Numbered from the stretch's first letter, positions 18,844 to 29,281 are shown. The stretch: DNA of 64,000 nt from Algicola sagamiensis DSM 14643 (GCF_000374485.1 NZ_KB894505.1:21580-85579); one strand, 5' to 3'. Program-made: numbers and translations. Notes: generated from the sequence alone by a model not told the origin.

Positions 18844-18846
18844 AGG

Positions 18847-20685
18847 TTAGATTTTTAAAACACGATCCAAGCCATGCTGAGCAATAGGATGATAGCCAAG
18901 GCGCGACTTTCGATAGATTTCAAGAGCTAGTTCTCGTTGCCCGTATTGATTCAGTAATTTGTATAAAGGCACAATAAATCGCATACGACCAATACGTTGC
19001 ATATATGTCGCCAGAGATGTATTCGCCTGCGTGTATTGTAACGGTATGGTTCTTGAAAACCATGCCCAGGCAATTTCTGCATTTTGTGTGGTCGTGAACT
19101 GATATCGATTATCAAGCTGTTTCACTTGCTCTAAAGTCAGTGTTTCTGGCAGGTTTTCAATAAAGTACAGCCATTCATGAACACTCCAGTGGTTACTTTT
19201 TATCTGAGACGTTGTGATCTTTTGCGCTACCCAGTGATCGATCTGTTCCTGTACTTTCGTAAATGCAGGTGATGTGACATCCGGTGTTGTTTCAGGAAGT
19301 CCTTGGCCATATACCCATTCATGAAGTTCTTTTTCTGTCATTCGGCCAGGGTACTTATCGAGTAACTGAGTCTGAATATATTGAGTGAAATGTTCACTCG
19401 TCATTGTTTGAAATTGATAGGTTTGAAAATAATTTTTAAGAAATATATCGAATGTTTTTCTTCCAAATTGCTGTTCTAAATAAGTGAGGAATAGCTGTCC
19501 CTTGCCATAAGGAATGGCACCAAAACTGTCATCAGGATCCTTATTTTGCGTGTTTACTTTCAATGACGTTTTTTCTAAAGGAATATCTTGGATGCTTTTT
19601 CGAACCCAGTCAGAAACGAGTGCCAGCTCCATTTGTGCACGTGCTGGTCCAAATACAGCTTCCATAATGCGATTCTCAACGTAAGAAGTGAATCCTTCGT
19701 TGAGCCATAGATCAGCCCATGTTGCATTGGTGACTAAGTTTCCTGACCAAGAGTGTGCCAGCTCGTGTGCGATAAGATTAACTAAGCTTTTATCCCCTGC
19801 AATGACGGTTGGTGTAATGAATGACAGGCGTGGGTTTTCCATACCACCAAAGGGAAAACTAGGTGGTAAAATAAGTAGATCATATCTCCCCCAGGCATAT
19901 GGACCGTAGAGTGTTTCCGCTTCATCGATCATGATTTGTGTATCGGAAAATTCCGCAACTGCTGCAGCGAGTGTTTCTTTTTCAGCATAGATGCCAGTCT
20001 GCTGACTCATTGCTTTAAAATGAAGATTACCAACACCTATTGCAATGAGATAGGGAGGAATCGGTTGGGGCATATGGAACATATAGTCCCCATCTTTTTC
20101 CGCATTTTGAGTGTTATCTGCACTCATGACTGCACGTAAGTCTGCTGGAGTATGAATGCGTGCAGTATAGGTCAGGCGCATCCCAGGCGTGTCTTGGATG
20201 GGGATCCAACTGCGACCATGGATTGCTTGCGACTGGCTGAATAAAAAAGGGTATTTCTTTCCTGCTGTTTGTGCAGGTGTGAGCCACTGCAAACCCGTTG
20301 CTTCTGGAGATGTTTGGTAATAAATACGAACACGCTCAGGTTGTTTTGGTAATGAAATCGTGAGCTTTTGCCCAAAAACTGGGTCGGAGGCACCAAGATG
20401 GTATGTTGTGCGATACCAGCTTTTATTCTGGCCTTGATACAGGATTTTTTTAATGGAGAGTTGCTTCGTATCCAGAATCAGGCTTTGTGCTTTTGGGTTG
20501 TGCCACACGAGGCGATGCTCAGCAAATCCTGCCAATGTTTTCTTTTGAAAATCGACGGATAGGTCGAGATATAAATGTTGAGTACTCACCTGATCAAGTA
20601 CAGCAAAGGAGTGGGGATCTCTGCTATTTGTAGCATTTGATGTGCCAACCATCAGGAAGGTTATCAGCGTGAAAATGATTCTCAT
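18847..20685 (-). CDS. Exported M1-family metalloaminopeptidase (LTA4H-like)
   Basis: This 612-residue protein has a cleavable signal sequence (first ~18 residues, ending in SNA). The gluzincin active site is complete: GGMENP exopeptidase motif, HELAHSWSGN (two zinc-binding His and the catalytic Glu) and LNEGFTSYVE, the downstream zinc Glu. A C-terminal helical domain of about 150 residues follows, as in leukotriene A4 hydrolase-type aminopeptidases. It probably trims peptides in the periplasm. It is a monocistronic minus-strand gene between unrelated neighbours. Confidence 0.92.
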   Translation of the reverse strand: MRIIFTLITFLMVGTSNATNSRDPHSFAVLDQVSTQHLYLDLSVDFQKKTLAGFAEHRLVWHNPKAQSLILDTKQLSIKKILYQGQNKSWYRTTYHLGASDPVFGQKLTISLPKQPERVRIYYQTSPEATGLQWLTPAQTAGKKYPFLFSQSQAIHGRSWIPIQDTPGMRLTYTARIHTPADLRAVMSADNTQNAEKDGDYMFHMPQPIPPYLIAIGVGNLHFKAMSQQTGIYAEKETLAAAVAEFSDTQIMIDEAETLYGPYAWGRYDLLILPPSFPFGGMENPRLSFITPTVIAGDKSLVNLIAHELAHSWSGNLVTNATWADLWLNEGFTSYVENRIMEAVFGPARAQMELALVSDWVRKSIQDIPLEKTSLKVNTQNKDPDDSFGAIPYGKGQLFLTYLEQQFGRKTFDIFLKNYFQTYQFQTMTSEHFTQYIQTQLLDKYPGRMTEKELHEWVYGQGLPETTPDVTSPAFTKVQEQIDHWVAQKITTSQIKSNHWSVHEWLYFIENLPETLTLEQVKQLDNRYQFTTTQNAEIAWAWFSRTIPLQYTQANTSLATYMQRIGRMRFIVPLYKLLNQYGQRELALEIYRKSRLGYHPIAQHGLDRVLKI

Positions 20686-20871
20686 AGCATACTCGTATTT
20701 TTAGGAATTTTATGGATACTACAGCGCTGTTTGTAGACAAACAACAGACTTAAACGCACGAAAGAGAGATTGGTCGCAGAGGAATTTAGACATAATTGAA
20801 TTTCAGCCTAGGCTAAATAACAAGGGTATGTTGATGTCTATGCATCCGAGAAGATTAACTGAAATATTTCT

Positions 20872-21207
20872 ATGAACCAGAAAATATCATCACATCATCA
20901 GCTTGCAGTATTGTATCGTTTGGAGCCTGGCTGTTTGGGGCCAAATGGTGTCGAAACTATCGAGGCATTTTGTGCATATGCAAACAAGAATTTTCAGTCC
21001 AAATATTGTCGTTTTATGGCACTCAATATTGTGCCAAGATTTGATAAAAACTTGCCAGAAATTGAATATGAAATGAATGGAAAGAAACTGAATCGTATTC
21101 AAGCGAATAAATATTTAAGTCGATTTGAGCATGATCTCGATGGCTTGGAAGAGGACTTACAGGAAGTCCTCGCGCATTTAATTGATGATTATCTAGCTGC
21201 TCAGTAG
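20872..21207 (+). CDS. Conserved-looking small protein, unknown
   Basis: This 111-residue soluble protein contains cysteines in PGCLGP, FCAYA and KYCRF, followed by a lysine-rich middle and an acidic helical C-terminus (DLDGLEEDLQEVLAHLIDDYL). No signal peptide or known motif is seen. The start ATG 20872 has only a weak upstream purine tract. It converges with the PhyH gene with 11 bases between stops. Its regular amino-acid composition suggests a real gene; no function is offered. Confidence 0.6.
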   Translation: MNQKISSHHQLAVLYRLEPGCLGPNGVETIEAFCAYANKNFQSKYCRFMALNIVPRFDKNLPEIEYEMNGKKLNRIQANKYLSRFEHDLDGLEEDLQEVLAHLIDDYLAAQ

Positions 21208-21218
21208 TACCCAGTCGA

Positions 21219-22058
21219 TCACAATAAAAAGTCCCCTAATGTTGGACGTTGTAACCAGTTATTTACTGACCAAGTTGAGTGCTGTTCCGTCACATGCATT
21301 GTAAATGCCTGCCTTGAACACGCTGAGCGATTGGAACTGCTAAAGTGAGGCATATGACCATCGAATAATACAAGGCTTCCTGCCTTGACTGGAACAGCCT
21401 GTGCTTGTTCCAGAGTTGGCCAAGTCATTTCATTGAGCGTTGTATGCTCACCATGTCCTGTTTCATGATCCACTTCAAATCGGCGACGAAGCGGTGTTTG
21501 ATGGCCTTCTGGTTGCACCCAGAGACAACCATTCTCAGGTGTCGCATCCTCCAAAGCAACCCAAAGGCCAATAATACGGCTGGGTGAATCGATGAGATAA
21601 GTCGCGTCTTGGTGCCAACAAACCTCTTCTCCAATACCAGGTTGCTTGAATATATACATGGTTTGCTTGAGTATTGGCTGTTGGTAACCAATATCTCGTA
21701 AAATATTTCCAAAAACTGGCTGCGAGCAAAACTCACGAAAAGCAGGGATCAGATCATGCATTGCATGCCCAATTTTATTGATGCATAAATGTTTTGGCTT
21801 AAGCAGATTTCCATCTTCATCCAAAGCTTCCGCTTCTAAAAAGCAATGAACCCGCTGCGCTGAATCCATAAAATATTGATCGCGACCACGATCGTTATCT
21901 TTCGTTGTGAAGATCGTTTTATGATGATCAATATTAAAATCGGCAATAACTTCTTGGGCTGCTGCCTTTAAGCTTTCCAGCTGTTGTGAATGGAAAAGCT
22001 CAGGTAAAACGAGAAAGCCTTGCTGATGAAAATGTTGTATTTGGTGCTTATCCAACAT
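21219..22058 (-). CDS. Phytanoyl-CoA dioxygenase (PhyH) family oxygenase
   Basis: This 279-residue Fe(II)/2-oxoglutarate-dependent oxygenase has WHQDATYL, giving the His-x-Asp of the iron facial triad. The double-stranded beta-helix continues through IGLWVALEDATPENGCLWV, GSLVLFDGHMPH (distal His) and SNRSACSRQAF, where Arg binds 2-oxoglutarate. The family hydroxylates fatty acyl or small-molecule substrates; the substrate here is unknown. The gene lies 14 bases after the phzF-like gene on the same strand, so they may be co-transcribed. Confidence 0.85.
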   Translation of the reverse strand: MLDKHQIQHFHQQGFLVLPELFHSQQLESLKAAAQEVIADFNIDHHKTIFTTKDNDRGRDQYFMDSAQRVHCFLEAEALDEDGNLLKPKHLCINKIGHAMHDLIPAFREFCSQPVFGNILRDIGYQQPILKQTMYIFKQPGIGEEVCWHQDATYLIDSPSRIIGLWVALEDATPENGCLWVQPEGHQTPLRRRFEVDHETGHGEHTTLNEMTWPTLEQAQAVPVKAGSLVLFDGHMPHFSSSNRSACSRQAFTMHVTEQHSTWSVNNWLQRPTLGDFLL

Positions 22059-22072
22059 AAACGCGTCTCTTC

Positions 22073-22882
22073 TTAAGCATGTTGAAGTGTGATCTCAGAA
22101 GTAGGCAAAGTGATCACGCCTTCCATAAAAGCAACCGCTTGACCGATGATTTTGACGCGGTCACCATCCAATGTGCAGTCAAGATCACCACTGCGCTGAG
22201 AAATCTGACGAGCGTGACATGATTGCTTTCCGAGCTTTTCAGCCCAAATTGGCATGAGGCTGCAATGTGCACTACCTGTGACTGGATCTTCAGGGACAGA
22301 TAGCTCAGGTCCGAACCAGCGACTCACAAAATCAACCTGCATTCCAGGTGCAGTCGCGACAATACCGCGATAAGGTAGTCCTTTGAATTTTAAAAAATCC
22401 GGAGTCAGAGAAGCAATTTCTGCTTCTGTAGAAAAGACACAAACAAGATCATCTGCAACATAGCATTCAACTGGTTCTGCGCCCAATGCTTCACAAGCAT
22501 GTTCGGGGACATCAATTTTCTGAAGGGTATTTGCGGGGAAATTCAGCGCATAGCCACTTTCTAGAATATCGACATAGAGAGGACCACTTTTGCTCATAAA
22601 TTTGAGCGTTGTTTCCGTGACACCTAGCTTTTGATGAAGTACAAAAGCAGTCGCAAGGGTTGCATGTCCACAGAGGTTGACTTCAGCTTCTGGAGTGAAC
22701 CAACGGATGTGATAATGCTCTTCTTCGTGTACAAAAAAAGCGGTTTCTGAGAGATTGTTTTCACTCGCGATCTTTTGCATGAGTGAGTCAGGAAGCCAGT
22801 TTTCAAGAGGGATGACACCGGCTGGGTTGCCATGAAATAAATGACTTGTAAATGCGTCTATCTGATAAAACTTTAACTGCAT
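22073..22882 (-). CDS. PhzF-family isomerase/epimerase-like protein
   Basis: The start is the ATG at 22882, preceded by AGGATAGGATC, rather than one six codons upstream; it yields MQLKFYQIDAFTSHLFHGNPAGV, typical for PhzF. The 269-residue protein is a tandem DAP-epimerase-like fold, with NNLSETAF carrying the conserved Glu, LCGHATLA, and VPEDPVTGSAHCSL in the second half. PhzF in phenazine makers isomerises DHHA, but most homologues, like this one without other phz genes, have unknown substrates. Confidence 0.88.
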   Translation of the reverse strand: MQLKFYQIDAFTSHLFHGNPAGVIPLENWLPDSLMQKIASENNLSETAFFVHEEEHYHIRWFTPEAEVNLCGHATLATAFVLHQKLGVTETTLKFMSKSGPLYVDILESGYALNFPANTLQKIDVPEHACEALGAEPVECYVADDLVCVFSTEAEIASLTPDFLKFKGLPYRGIVATAPGMQVDFVSRWFGPELSVPEDPVTGSAHCSLMPIWAEKLGKQSCHARQISQRSGDLDCTLDGDRVKIIGQAVAFMEGVITLPTSEITLQHA

Positions 22883-22899
22883 GATCCTATCCTTGTACA

Positions 22900-24084
22900 T
22901 TAAAAGTAATAGTGAAGATTCAACTGCAAGAAATCATCATTTCTTGCAAAATATAAAAGATCATCTTGGGTCTTTGCCTGGAAAATCCAAGCTTCGATTT
23001 CTAATTTCATGTGTTCGGTTAGACGAGTGGTCGCTTCTAGCTTGGCTGAACGGCTGTCTGAAAAATTTAAATCTTGACTCATCCCAAACAGTACTTCAGA
23101 GCTGTCAGCATCATTCAAGCTCAGTCTTAACCCTAAAAACAAATCATTTTGCCCAACGGAAGAGGCAGATTTTCCACGTTCATCCCATTGATGTTCTGCA
23201 ATCCAGCCTAAATCATAAATACTGTCCATAATGCCGATATGCGTATATTCAAAACCAATTGTGGTGGCTGTGAATGTTTCACGCAGGTTTCTACGGTGTA
23301 TCCCTTCAAGCTTCCATAACCATGCTTCATAGATGTACTGCAGTTCAAGACCATACTGCCGCATTTGCGGATAAAAGGGGCGAAGTTTTGGTGCTGTTGG
23401 GGTGCCAGCTGGCATGAAAAACGGCTCTCGTTGAGTGCCATCAAAGAAGGATATGCCGACTTCCCAATCTTCAATAGAGTGGCTCCATCGAAATGCGAAA
23501 TCAAGGTGGTGTTGTTCTGCTGCACTCTCATACTTCGTGAGTTGTTCATCAATGAGAATTGGAAAGCGTAATCGTCCTTCGCGACCAACAAAGGTTCGTT
23601 TTCTGAAATAGGGCATCAGATACATTTCAAACATACCGTGGTCGCTGGTATATGTGGTATGTAGCATGGGTTGCCCAAGTTTATCTTCTCCATCAATGCC
23701 TTCTACAATGTCCGTTTGATTGATCACATCAACAAGATGCTGTGATTCAGTCGTTCCCCAAAAGACTTTACTGATACCCACACGCCATTCTAAGTCTCCT
23801 TGTACATTGAGCCACATGAGTTCACGAATATCCCCATGGCTGCGATTGTCATCTTGAAAATCTAATCGATAAAAAGGTTTGAATGTCAGGCTGTGTGTTT
23901 CATCTTGCCAGCTGAAATAAAACTCAGGCTCCAGCACAATGGAAGGCTGATGCGAGGGTTGTTCTGGAAATGTCGGATTTTGGTAGAAATACCGTTCCTC
24001 AAAGGACATTAAACCGGTTACTTCAATAGCTGACACGCAGATTGGTGTCAGCACAAAATAGATGAGTGTTAAAAATCTTGCCAC
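22900..24084 (-). CDS. Exported outer membrane beta-barrel protein of an RND-linked cluster
   Basis: This 394-residue protein has a signal peptide of about 18 residues. The mature chain is rich in alternating aromatic and polar residues (WRVGISKVFWG, LELQYIYEAWLWKLEG) and ends in LHYYF, with the C-terminal Phe expected for BAM-inserted barrels. It is the third gene after an RND/MMPL-type transporter and a LolA-like protein. Such triads are common in gammaproteobacteria and are thought to move a lipid or lipoprotein-like substrate to or through the outer membrane. The family name (DUF1302-like) is tentative. Confidence 0.75.
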   Translation of the reverse strand: MARFLTLIYFVLTPICVSAIEVTGLMSFEERYFYQNPTFPEQPSHQPSIVLEPEFYFSWQDETHSLTFKPFYRLDFQDDNRSHGDIRELMWLNVQGDLEWRVGISKVFWGTTESQHLVDVINQTDIVEGIDGEDKLGQPMLHTTYTSDHGMFEMYLMPYFRKRTFVGREGRLRFPILIDEQLTKYESAAEQHHLDFAFRWSHSIEDWEVGISFFDGTQREPFFMPAGTPTAPKLRPFYPQMRQYGLELQYIYEAWLWKLEGIHRRNLRETFTATTIGFEYTHIGIMDSIYDLGWIAEHQWDERGKSASSVGQNDLFLGLRLSLNDADSSEVLFGMSQDLNFSDSRSAKLEATTRLTEHMKLEIEAWIFQAKTQDDLLYFARNDDFLQLNLHYYF

Positions 24085-24093
24085 AGATAAACC

Positions 24094-24906
24094 TTAACGA
24101 GCCCGTTTCAGTGTTGCTTTGTTAAAATCTTTTTCTGAAAGTCCGGTCTTAAATTTCAGAGAATGGGTAATCAGCTCAGTGCGCTTTTTGGTAATGTGGT
24201 TTTGCATCAGTAACAGATCCGCACGCCAATATTGGTCTAGATATTGTTGATACTTTTGAAATGTCAGCGTTTTAAGTAGTGCGCCTTTGCGATCATAGTA
24301 TTCAATTTTTTGTGGGCGATATTCTTTTTGATCAACCCAAGCAACTAATCTGGTATATCCGGAATATTTATCAGTCGGCTTTTGTTCGACAACAAAACAA
24401 GCTTGTCCATTCACGACTTCATCTTTTAGGTATTGATAAGTGTATTTTTCAATTTCAAATGAGCTTAAATCTTCATAGGCAAACTCGCTACCCATAAACG
24501 GGCCTGACTTATTCCTTGAAGAAATACGTTTCACACGCTTCAATGCAGGAAGATACAACCATTGTTCATCTGGACGCATCGCATGTGAAAAATTAAGAAA
24601 AGCTGTGCCTTTGACATCTCTAGGCTGATCGAAAATAGTCAACCCTTTATCTCCGTCATCCTTTACTTCCAATGTTTTCAGTTGCATCAATCGTTTACTT
24701 TGCTGCCCCTGTGCATTGTGCAGGATCATGCTCATTTCCGCGATGGAATCTCCCCATCCTTGATCACGATTTTTTCGTTCAATTGCGATACTTTTCCCTT
24801 TATCTGCGGGATCCATTGCGCTCGCAATCGCAGGGGTGAGAAGTGTGCAACAAAAGAAAGCGAAAAGAGGGATCCGCTTGAGATTATTCAGTTTAAATCG
24901 CTGCAT
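24094..24906 (-). CDS. LolA-like outer membrane lipoprotein-sorting protein
   Basis: The start is the ATG at 24906, with AAGGTGG upstream, overlapping the end of the RND gene by 14 bases; a start eight codons earlier is less likely. The 270-residue protein has a signal sequence ending ASA and then the half-barrel fold typical of the family, with DPADKGKSIA, MRPDEQWLYLPALKRVKRI, GSEFAYEDLS and a late KIEYYDRKG. Proteins of this group accompany RND-type transporters and probably bind a hydrophobic cargo in the periplasm. Translational coupling with the transporter supports joint function. Confidence 0.85.
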   Translation of the reverse strand: MQRFKLNNLKRIPLFAFFCCTLLTPAIASAMDPADKGKSIAIERKNRDQGWGDSIAEMSMILHNAQGQQSKRLMQLKTLEVKDDGDKGLTIFDQPRDVKGTAFLNFSHAMRPDEQWLYLPALKRVKRISSRNKSGPFMGSEFAYEDLSSFEIEKYTYQYLKDEVVNGQACFVVEQKPTDKYSGYTRLVAWVDQKEYRPQKIEYYDRKGALLKTLTFQKYQQYLDQYWRADLLLMQNHITKKRTELITHSLKFKTGLSEKDFNKATLKRAR

Positions 24907-27193
24907 GTGTGGCCACCTTCTTATTATCAAAAATGATCAAAAACGCTGGTAAGAATAAGAAATCAATCAGGAGTGCGATCACGAGGATCATGCCAGTCAA
25001 CAGACCCATATCTGAATTTAATCGAAATGCAGACATCGCCAGAACAATAAATCCTGAGGAAAGAACAAGTGTTGTGATCCATAATGCGCGACCTACACTT
25101 GAGAATGCGTAATGAACTGCTTCTTCAGCACATAAGCCTTCTTCATCTCTGGCATGCTTATACTTTGACAGGAAATGGACGGTATCATCGACAATGATCC
25201 CAAGGCTCATTCCTGCTACGACGGCGAGGCCCAAGTTGATTTCTCCGCTGATCAATCCCCAAACACCAAAACCAATGGTTGCTGGAACAATATTTGGGAT
25301 CAAACTAATGAGTCCCATCCGTAGGCTTTTCAGTGCAAATACCAGAAGGCCAGAAATCAATATTAATGCCAGCGGTAAACTTTTCAGCATACTTTGCATA
25401 TTGGTCTGCCCCACATGAGCAAACATGAGAGAGGGGCTTGCTGCTGTAAGCATGTAACTGGTTTTTTGTTTTTCAAACCACTGCTTTGCTCTGTATTCAA
25501 AAGCGATAAACTCATTTGACCCAAGGTTTTTTAATGTCACGACAATTTTTGTTGAAGATTTATCGATGTTGAGCTGATTGTTTAAATCCAGACCATAAGG
25601 AAGGGACATTTCGTAAAGCAGCAAATACTGCGCTGCAAGCTCGCGCTCTTGTGGGATTGTATAATGATCGGGGTTATCTGCATGCATGTTCATGTTCAAT
25701 CGCTTAAAAGTATCACTGAGCGTTGCAACATGATCGACTTCGGGTTGTTCTCTGAGCCAACTTGAGAAAGATTCGAGAGTTTTGATGAATTGGGGATCGT
25801 TAATCCCACCAGGCACAGGTGTTGTCATTGCAAAATCAACCGTAGACATACCACTGATATTTTCTTGCAAAAAATCAACAGCCTGTCTGAACTCGGTTGT
25901 TTTGGCAAAGTATTTGGTCGCCTCATCGTTGACTTGATTGAGCACGATAAACCCTGAACATAAGGCGATGATGAAAATATTCACAACCAGCAGAGGCTTA
26001 TGTTTTCGAATGACCCACTGTGCAAATTTTTCCATCGTCCCATTTGTTTGTCTGGCTTTCGCTGTTTTTATTGGCATGAGTATGAGCAGAGCAGGGAGCA
26101 TCGTCATCGATAAGATGCAGGCGATCATGACACCCAGCGCAGTTAGATTGCCTAAATCTCTGATCACAGGAACATCTGAGAAGTTGAGCGTCATAAATCC
26201 AATGGCTGTGGTTATCGAAGTGATCCAGATCGGCATTAAATTTAGCTGCATACTATAAAGAATGGATTCACGCTTAGATTTTCCCTGCCTTAAGGCGAAG
26301 TTCATTGTGGCAATCACATGTACACAGTCAGCAACGGCAAGCGTCATGATAATGGTGGGTACATTGACAGTCGCTGTACTCATGAAATATCCCATCCAAC
26401 CGGATATTCCCATCGTAGAGACGATAGATACAACGATCACGATGAGTGTTGCTATCGTTCCACCGATTGAACGGAGTAATATCAAGAGCATGATTAAGAT
26501 AACCAAACCCATCAGTGGTACGAGTGTCTGAGAGTCCTTTTGTGCTTCTGCTGCAAAACTGTAATTCATGAGCACGATCCCAGAATGAAAAAACTGAATA
26601 TCGGGATTGTTCTGCTGTACCGACGCGGTGAGATTTCGAACAAACTCTGTGATTTCGTAAACTTGCTCGGTTTTGTCGTCGTCGGGTAGGTTGACCGTGA
26701 TATTGATGATGGAAACGCGTCCATCTCCAGAGATGAGGCGGCCGAGCAGGTTCGGTTCAGTGGTCGCAATGTTCCTGATCTGCTCAATTTTTTGGGGGGT
26801 GAGTTCAACATCTTCCAAGAAAAGGTCTTCGACAATTAAGTCATCTCCATCTGCTTCGGTGTGTTGGAAATTGGTAATGGAGTCGACCCGAGATGAGTAG
26901 GGTGTTTGCCAGCTGGCCTCGGTAAGATCTTGGATTAGCTTGAGTCTTGCTGGCGTAAAAACATCGCCTTCTTTTGGGGCAATGGCAATGGTGATATTTT
27001 CATTTTTATTGAAGATACGTTGCATATCTTCGTATTCAATGCGTTGTGGGTAATCATCCTCAAAGAAGACTTTATAGTCCCCACGAAAGTAGAGTTGGCT
27101 TGAGCCATATCCTGCTAAAAAAGTGAATAAAACAGAGATAAAAAGGATGAACCAAGGTCTGTTTAGTACAATATCCAACCAGATTTTTTTCAT
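24893..27193 (-). CDS. RND/MMPL-superfamily transporter
   Basis: This 766-residue membrane protein has the duplicated RND plan: TM1, a large periplasmic loop (~40-210), TM2-6, then TM7, a second loop (~430-610) and TM8-12. FFEDDYPQ and GIIVDDTVHFLSKYKH (TM10 region) are typical of the two-repeat MMPL/HpnN-type branch, which lacks a membrane fusion partner. With the downstream LolA-like and barrel genes it forms a three-gene envelope transport cluster. The substrate, likely a lipid or other hydrophobic molecule, is not revealed. Confidence 0.88.
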   Translation of the reverse strand: MKKIWLDIVLNRPWFILFISVLFTFLAGYGSSQLYFRGDYKVFFEDDYPQRIEYEDMQRIFNKNENITIAIAPKEGDVFTPARLKLIQDLTEASWQTPYSSRVDSITNFQHTEADGDDLIVEDLFLEDVELTPQKIEQIRNIATTEPNLLGRLISGDGRVSIINITVNLPDDDKTEQVYEITEFVRNLTASVQQNNPDIQFFHSGIVLMNYSFAAEAQKDSQTLVPLMGLVILIMLLILLRSIGGTIATLIVIVVSIVSTMGISGWMGYFMSTATVNVPTIIMTLAVADCVHVIATMNFALRQGKSKRESILYSMQLNLMPIWITSITTAIGFMTLNFSDVPVIRDLGNLTALGVMIACILSMTMLPALLILMPIKTAKARQTNGTMEKFAQWVIRKHKPLLVVNIFIIALCSGFIVLNQVNDEATKYFAKTTEFRQAVDFLQENISGMSTVDFAMTTPVPGGINDPQFIKTLESFSSWLREQPEVDHVATLSDTFKRLNMNMHADNPDHYTIPQERELAAQYLLLYEMSLPYGLDLNNQLNIDKSSTKIVVTLKNLGSNEFIAFEYRAKQWFEKQKTSYMLTAASPSLMFAHVGQTNMQSMLKSLPLALILISGLLVFALKSLRMGLISLIPNIVPATIGFGVWGLISGEINLGLAVVAGMSLGIIVDDTVHFLSKYKHARDEEGLCAEEAVHYAFSSVGRALWITTLVLSSGFIVLAMSAFRLNSDMGLLTGMILVIALLIDFLFLPAFLIIFDNKKVATHAAI

Positions 27194-27608
27194 TCTATGG
27201 CCCTGTCACCGAATCATTTCTAACACAGAGGTGAGTTGGTCGTATTCACCCAAAAGGACTAAAAGCATTTTTCTTTCATGAAATTACATTGAAGAGAGCA
27301 TTATTCTACTCACAAAAAAATAACGAATGGAAGAGATTTAGGAACCGAAATGAGAAGAAAATGGAAACTTGATCGATTAAGTATTCAGGTCAGTTTGATT
27401 TTGTTGTTTTATCATTGGGCAAGCATGGAAAGAACAGACGGAGCTTTAGGCTAAAACGGAATAGTTTTAATACTGAAAATACTATTTAAGTATTATTTTT
27501 TTAGGCACCTAACTAGTGTTATGATTTTCAGTGAAATCAAGGACTGAACTTCGACATTGAGCAAAAGCTGATTTTTTTGTATCAAAGTCAAGAACCAAGG
27601 ATAGGACA
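27194..27608. other. 415-base divergent intergenic region
   Basis: This gap separates the minus-strand RND cluster from plus-strand comM and must hold both promoters. It is A/T-rich. A six-base hairpin AATACT / AGTATT followed by ATTTTTTT lies at 27478-27502 and could act as a weak plus-strand terminator or attenuator upstream of comM. No gene or recognised operator is seen. Confidence 0.35.
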
Positions 27609-29117
27609 ATGACGTTGTCAATCGTACACACTCGTGCCAGTAATGGGATAGAAGCGCCTCAAGTTACAGTAGAGGTCCATATTGCCAATGGACTCCCCGG
27701 TTTTTCCATCGTCGGTCTGCCCGAAACTTCCGTGAAAGAAGCCCGCGATCGTGTCAAAAGTGCTCTTCAGAATTCTGGTTTTGAGTTTCCAGCAAAGCGG
27801 ATCACTGTCAATTTAGCCCCAGCAGATTTACCAAAAGAGGGTGGGCGTTTCGACTTGCCGATAGCAATAGGGATATTGAGTGCCTGTGATATGCTGCCAG
27901 GTATCGATTTATCAAAATACGAATTCTATGGCGAATTAGCGCTGTCTGGAAAAGTGAGAAATATTCATGGAGAAATACCACTCGCTTTGGCTGCAAAACA
28001 ATTGGATCGTTATTGTATTCTTCCTGAAGGAAACATGAAAATGGCGAGCTTGGTCAGGGAAGCGAAATGCATTGCAGCACCGTCACTTAAAGAACTCTAC
28101 CACCATTTATTGGGGCAGGATCTTTTGGAGTTAGGTAAATCCGCGCCAATGCCGAATGAGATGCAGTTTCACTATGACTTGCGGGATGTCATCGGCCAGC
28201 AGGTTGCAAAACGTGCTTTAGAAATAGCAGCAGCTGGCCAGCATAACCTTTTATTTCTTGGCCCGCCAGGAACTGGTAAATCAATGTTAGCACAGCGTTT
28301 ACTCTCGATTCTGCCGCCTATGACAGAAGAAGAAGCCGTTGAGACTGCTGCAATACATTCTATTTGTGGAAAACGGCTCTCCTATAGAAGCTGGTGCCAA
28401 CGACCATTTCGTGCGCCACATCATACGAGCAGTGCAGTTGCACTTGTGGGTGGCGGGAGTCAGCCAAAACCCGGAGAAATCAGTTTGGCTCATAATGGTG
28501 TACTGTTTCTGGATGAACTTCCTGAGTTCGATCGAAAAGTTTTGGATGTTCTACGTGAACCAATGGAAACAGGAGAAATCACGATCTCACGTGCTGCCAG
28601 ACAAGCTGACTTTCCATCACGTTTTCAACTTGTTGCTGCAATGAATCCAAGTCCGACAGGACACCATGAGGATGGAAGAGCGACAGCAGATCAAGTCATG
28701 CGTTATTTAAATCGACTCTCTGGCCCTTTACTTGATCGAATTGATATTCAATTAGAAGTCCCTCGTTTACCAAAAGGGATCCTTTCTAGACGCTTACCTG
28801 ACTTTGAAACTAGTGCTGATGTACGTGCAAGGGTCATCCAGGCGAGAGAGAAACAACTCAATCGCTCAGGTTGCCCAAACGCACTTCTTTCTGGAGATCC
28901 TTTAAAGCAAGCAACACAGCTTATTCAGCAAGATGCTGAGTTTTTGGAAAATGTTTTGGAGCGGCTAAAGTTATCGACGAGGGCTTATCATAAGATATTA
29001 AAAGTGGCACGCACCATCGCAGATTTACAAGGAGAAGAGAATATACAACGACCTCATTTGGCAGAAGCACTTGGTTTTCGAGCGATGGATAGGCTCCTAA
29101 AGAACATGCAGCAATAG
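27609..29117 (+). CDS. comM: ComM/YifB-family Mg-chelatase-like AAA+ ATPase
   Basis: This 502-residue protein has an N-terminal Lon-like fold (SIVGLPETSVKEARDRV; NLAPADLPKEGGRFDLPIA), then an AAA+ domain with Walker A GPPGTGKS and Walker B GVLFLDELPEF, and a C-terminal Mg-chelatase domain. ComM is a hexameric helicase that drives branch migration during natural transformation in Vibrio and relatives. Length and motifs are complete. Its presence does not by itself show competence, since it is widely conserved. Confidence 0.93.
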   Translation: MTLSIVHTRASNGIEAPQVTVEVHIANGLPGFSIVGLPETSVKEARDRVKSALQNSGFEFPAKRITVNLAPADLPKEGGRFDLPIAIGILSACDMLPGIDLSKYEFYGELALSGKVRNIHGEIPLALAAKQLDRYCILPEGNMKMASLVREAKCIAAPSLKELYHHLLGQDLLELGKSAPMPNEMQFHYDLRDVIGQQVAKRALEIAAAGQHNLLFLGPPGTGKSMLAQRLLSILPPMTEEEAVETAAIHSICGKRLSYRSWCQRPFRAPHHTSSAVALVGGGSQPKPGEISLAHNGVLFLDELPEFDRKVLDVLREPMETGEITISRAARQADFPSRFQLVAAMNPSPTGHHEDGRATADQVMRYLNRLSGPLLDRIDIQLEVPRLPKGILSRRLPDFETSADVRARVIQAREKQLNRSGCPNALLSGDPLKQATQLIQQDAEFLENVLERLKLSTRAYHKILKVARTIADLQGEENIQRPHLAEALGFRAMDRLLKNMQQ

Positions 29118-29281
29118 TGATTTGTTGTACGCTTGAATGTGTTGCTCTATTAATTGAGTCGAATAATTTTTGTGAATGGCACTAAAGAAGTCAGAAAATA
29201 TATCTAGAATTAAAGGGTGGGAATGAAAGATAATAACTCGTCTCATCTCGCTTTTCTGTATCTCACTTCAAAGGAGTCTAT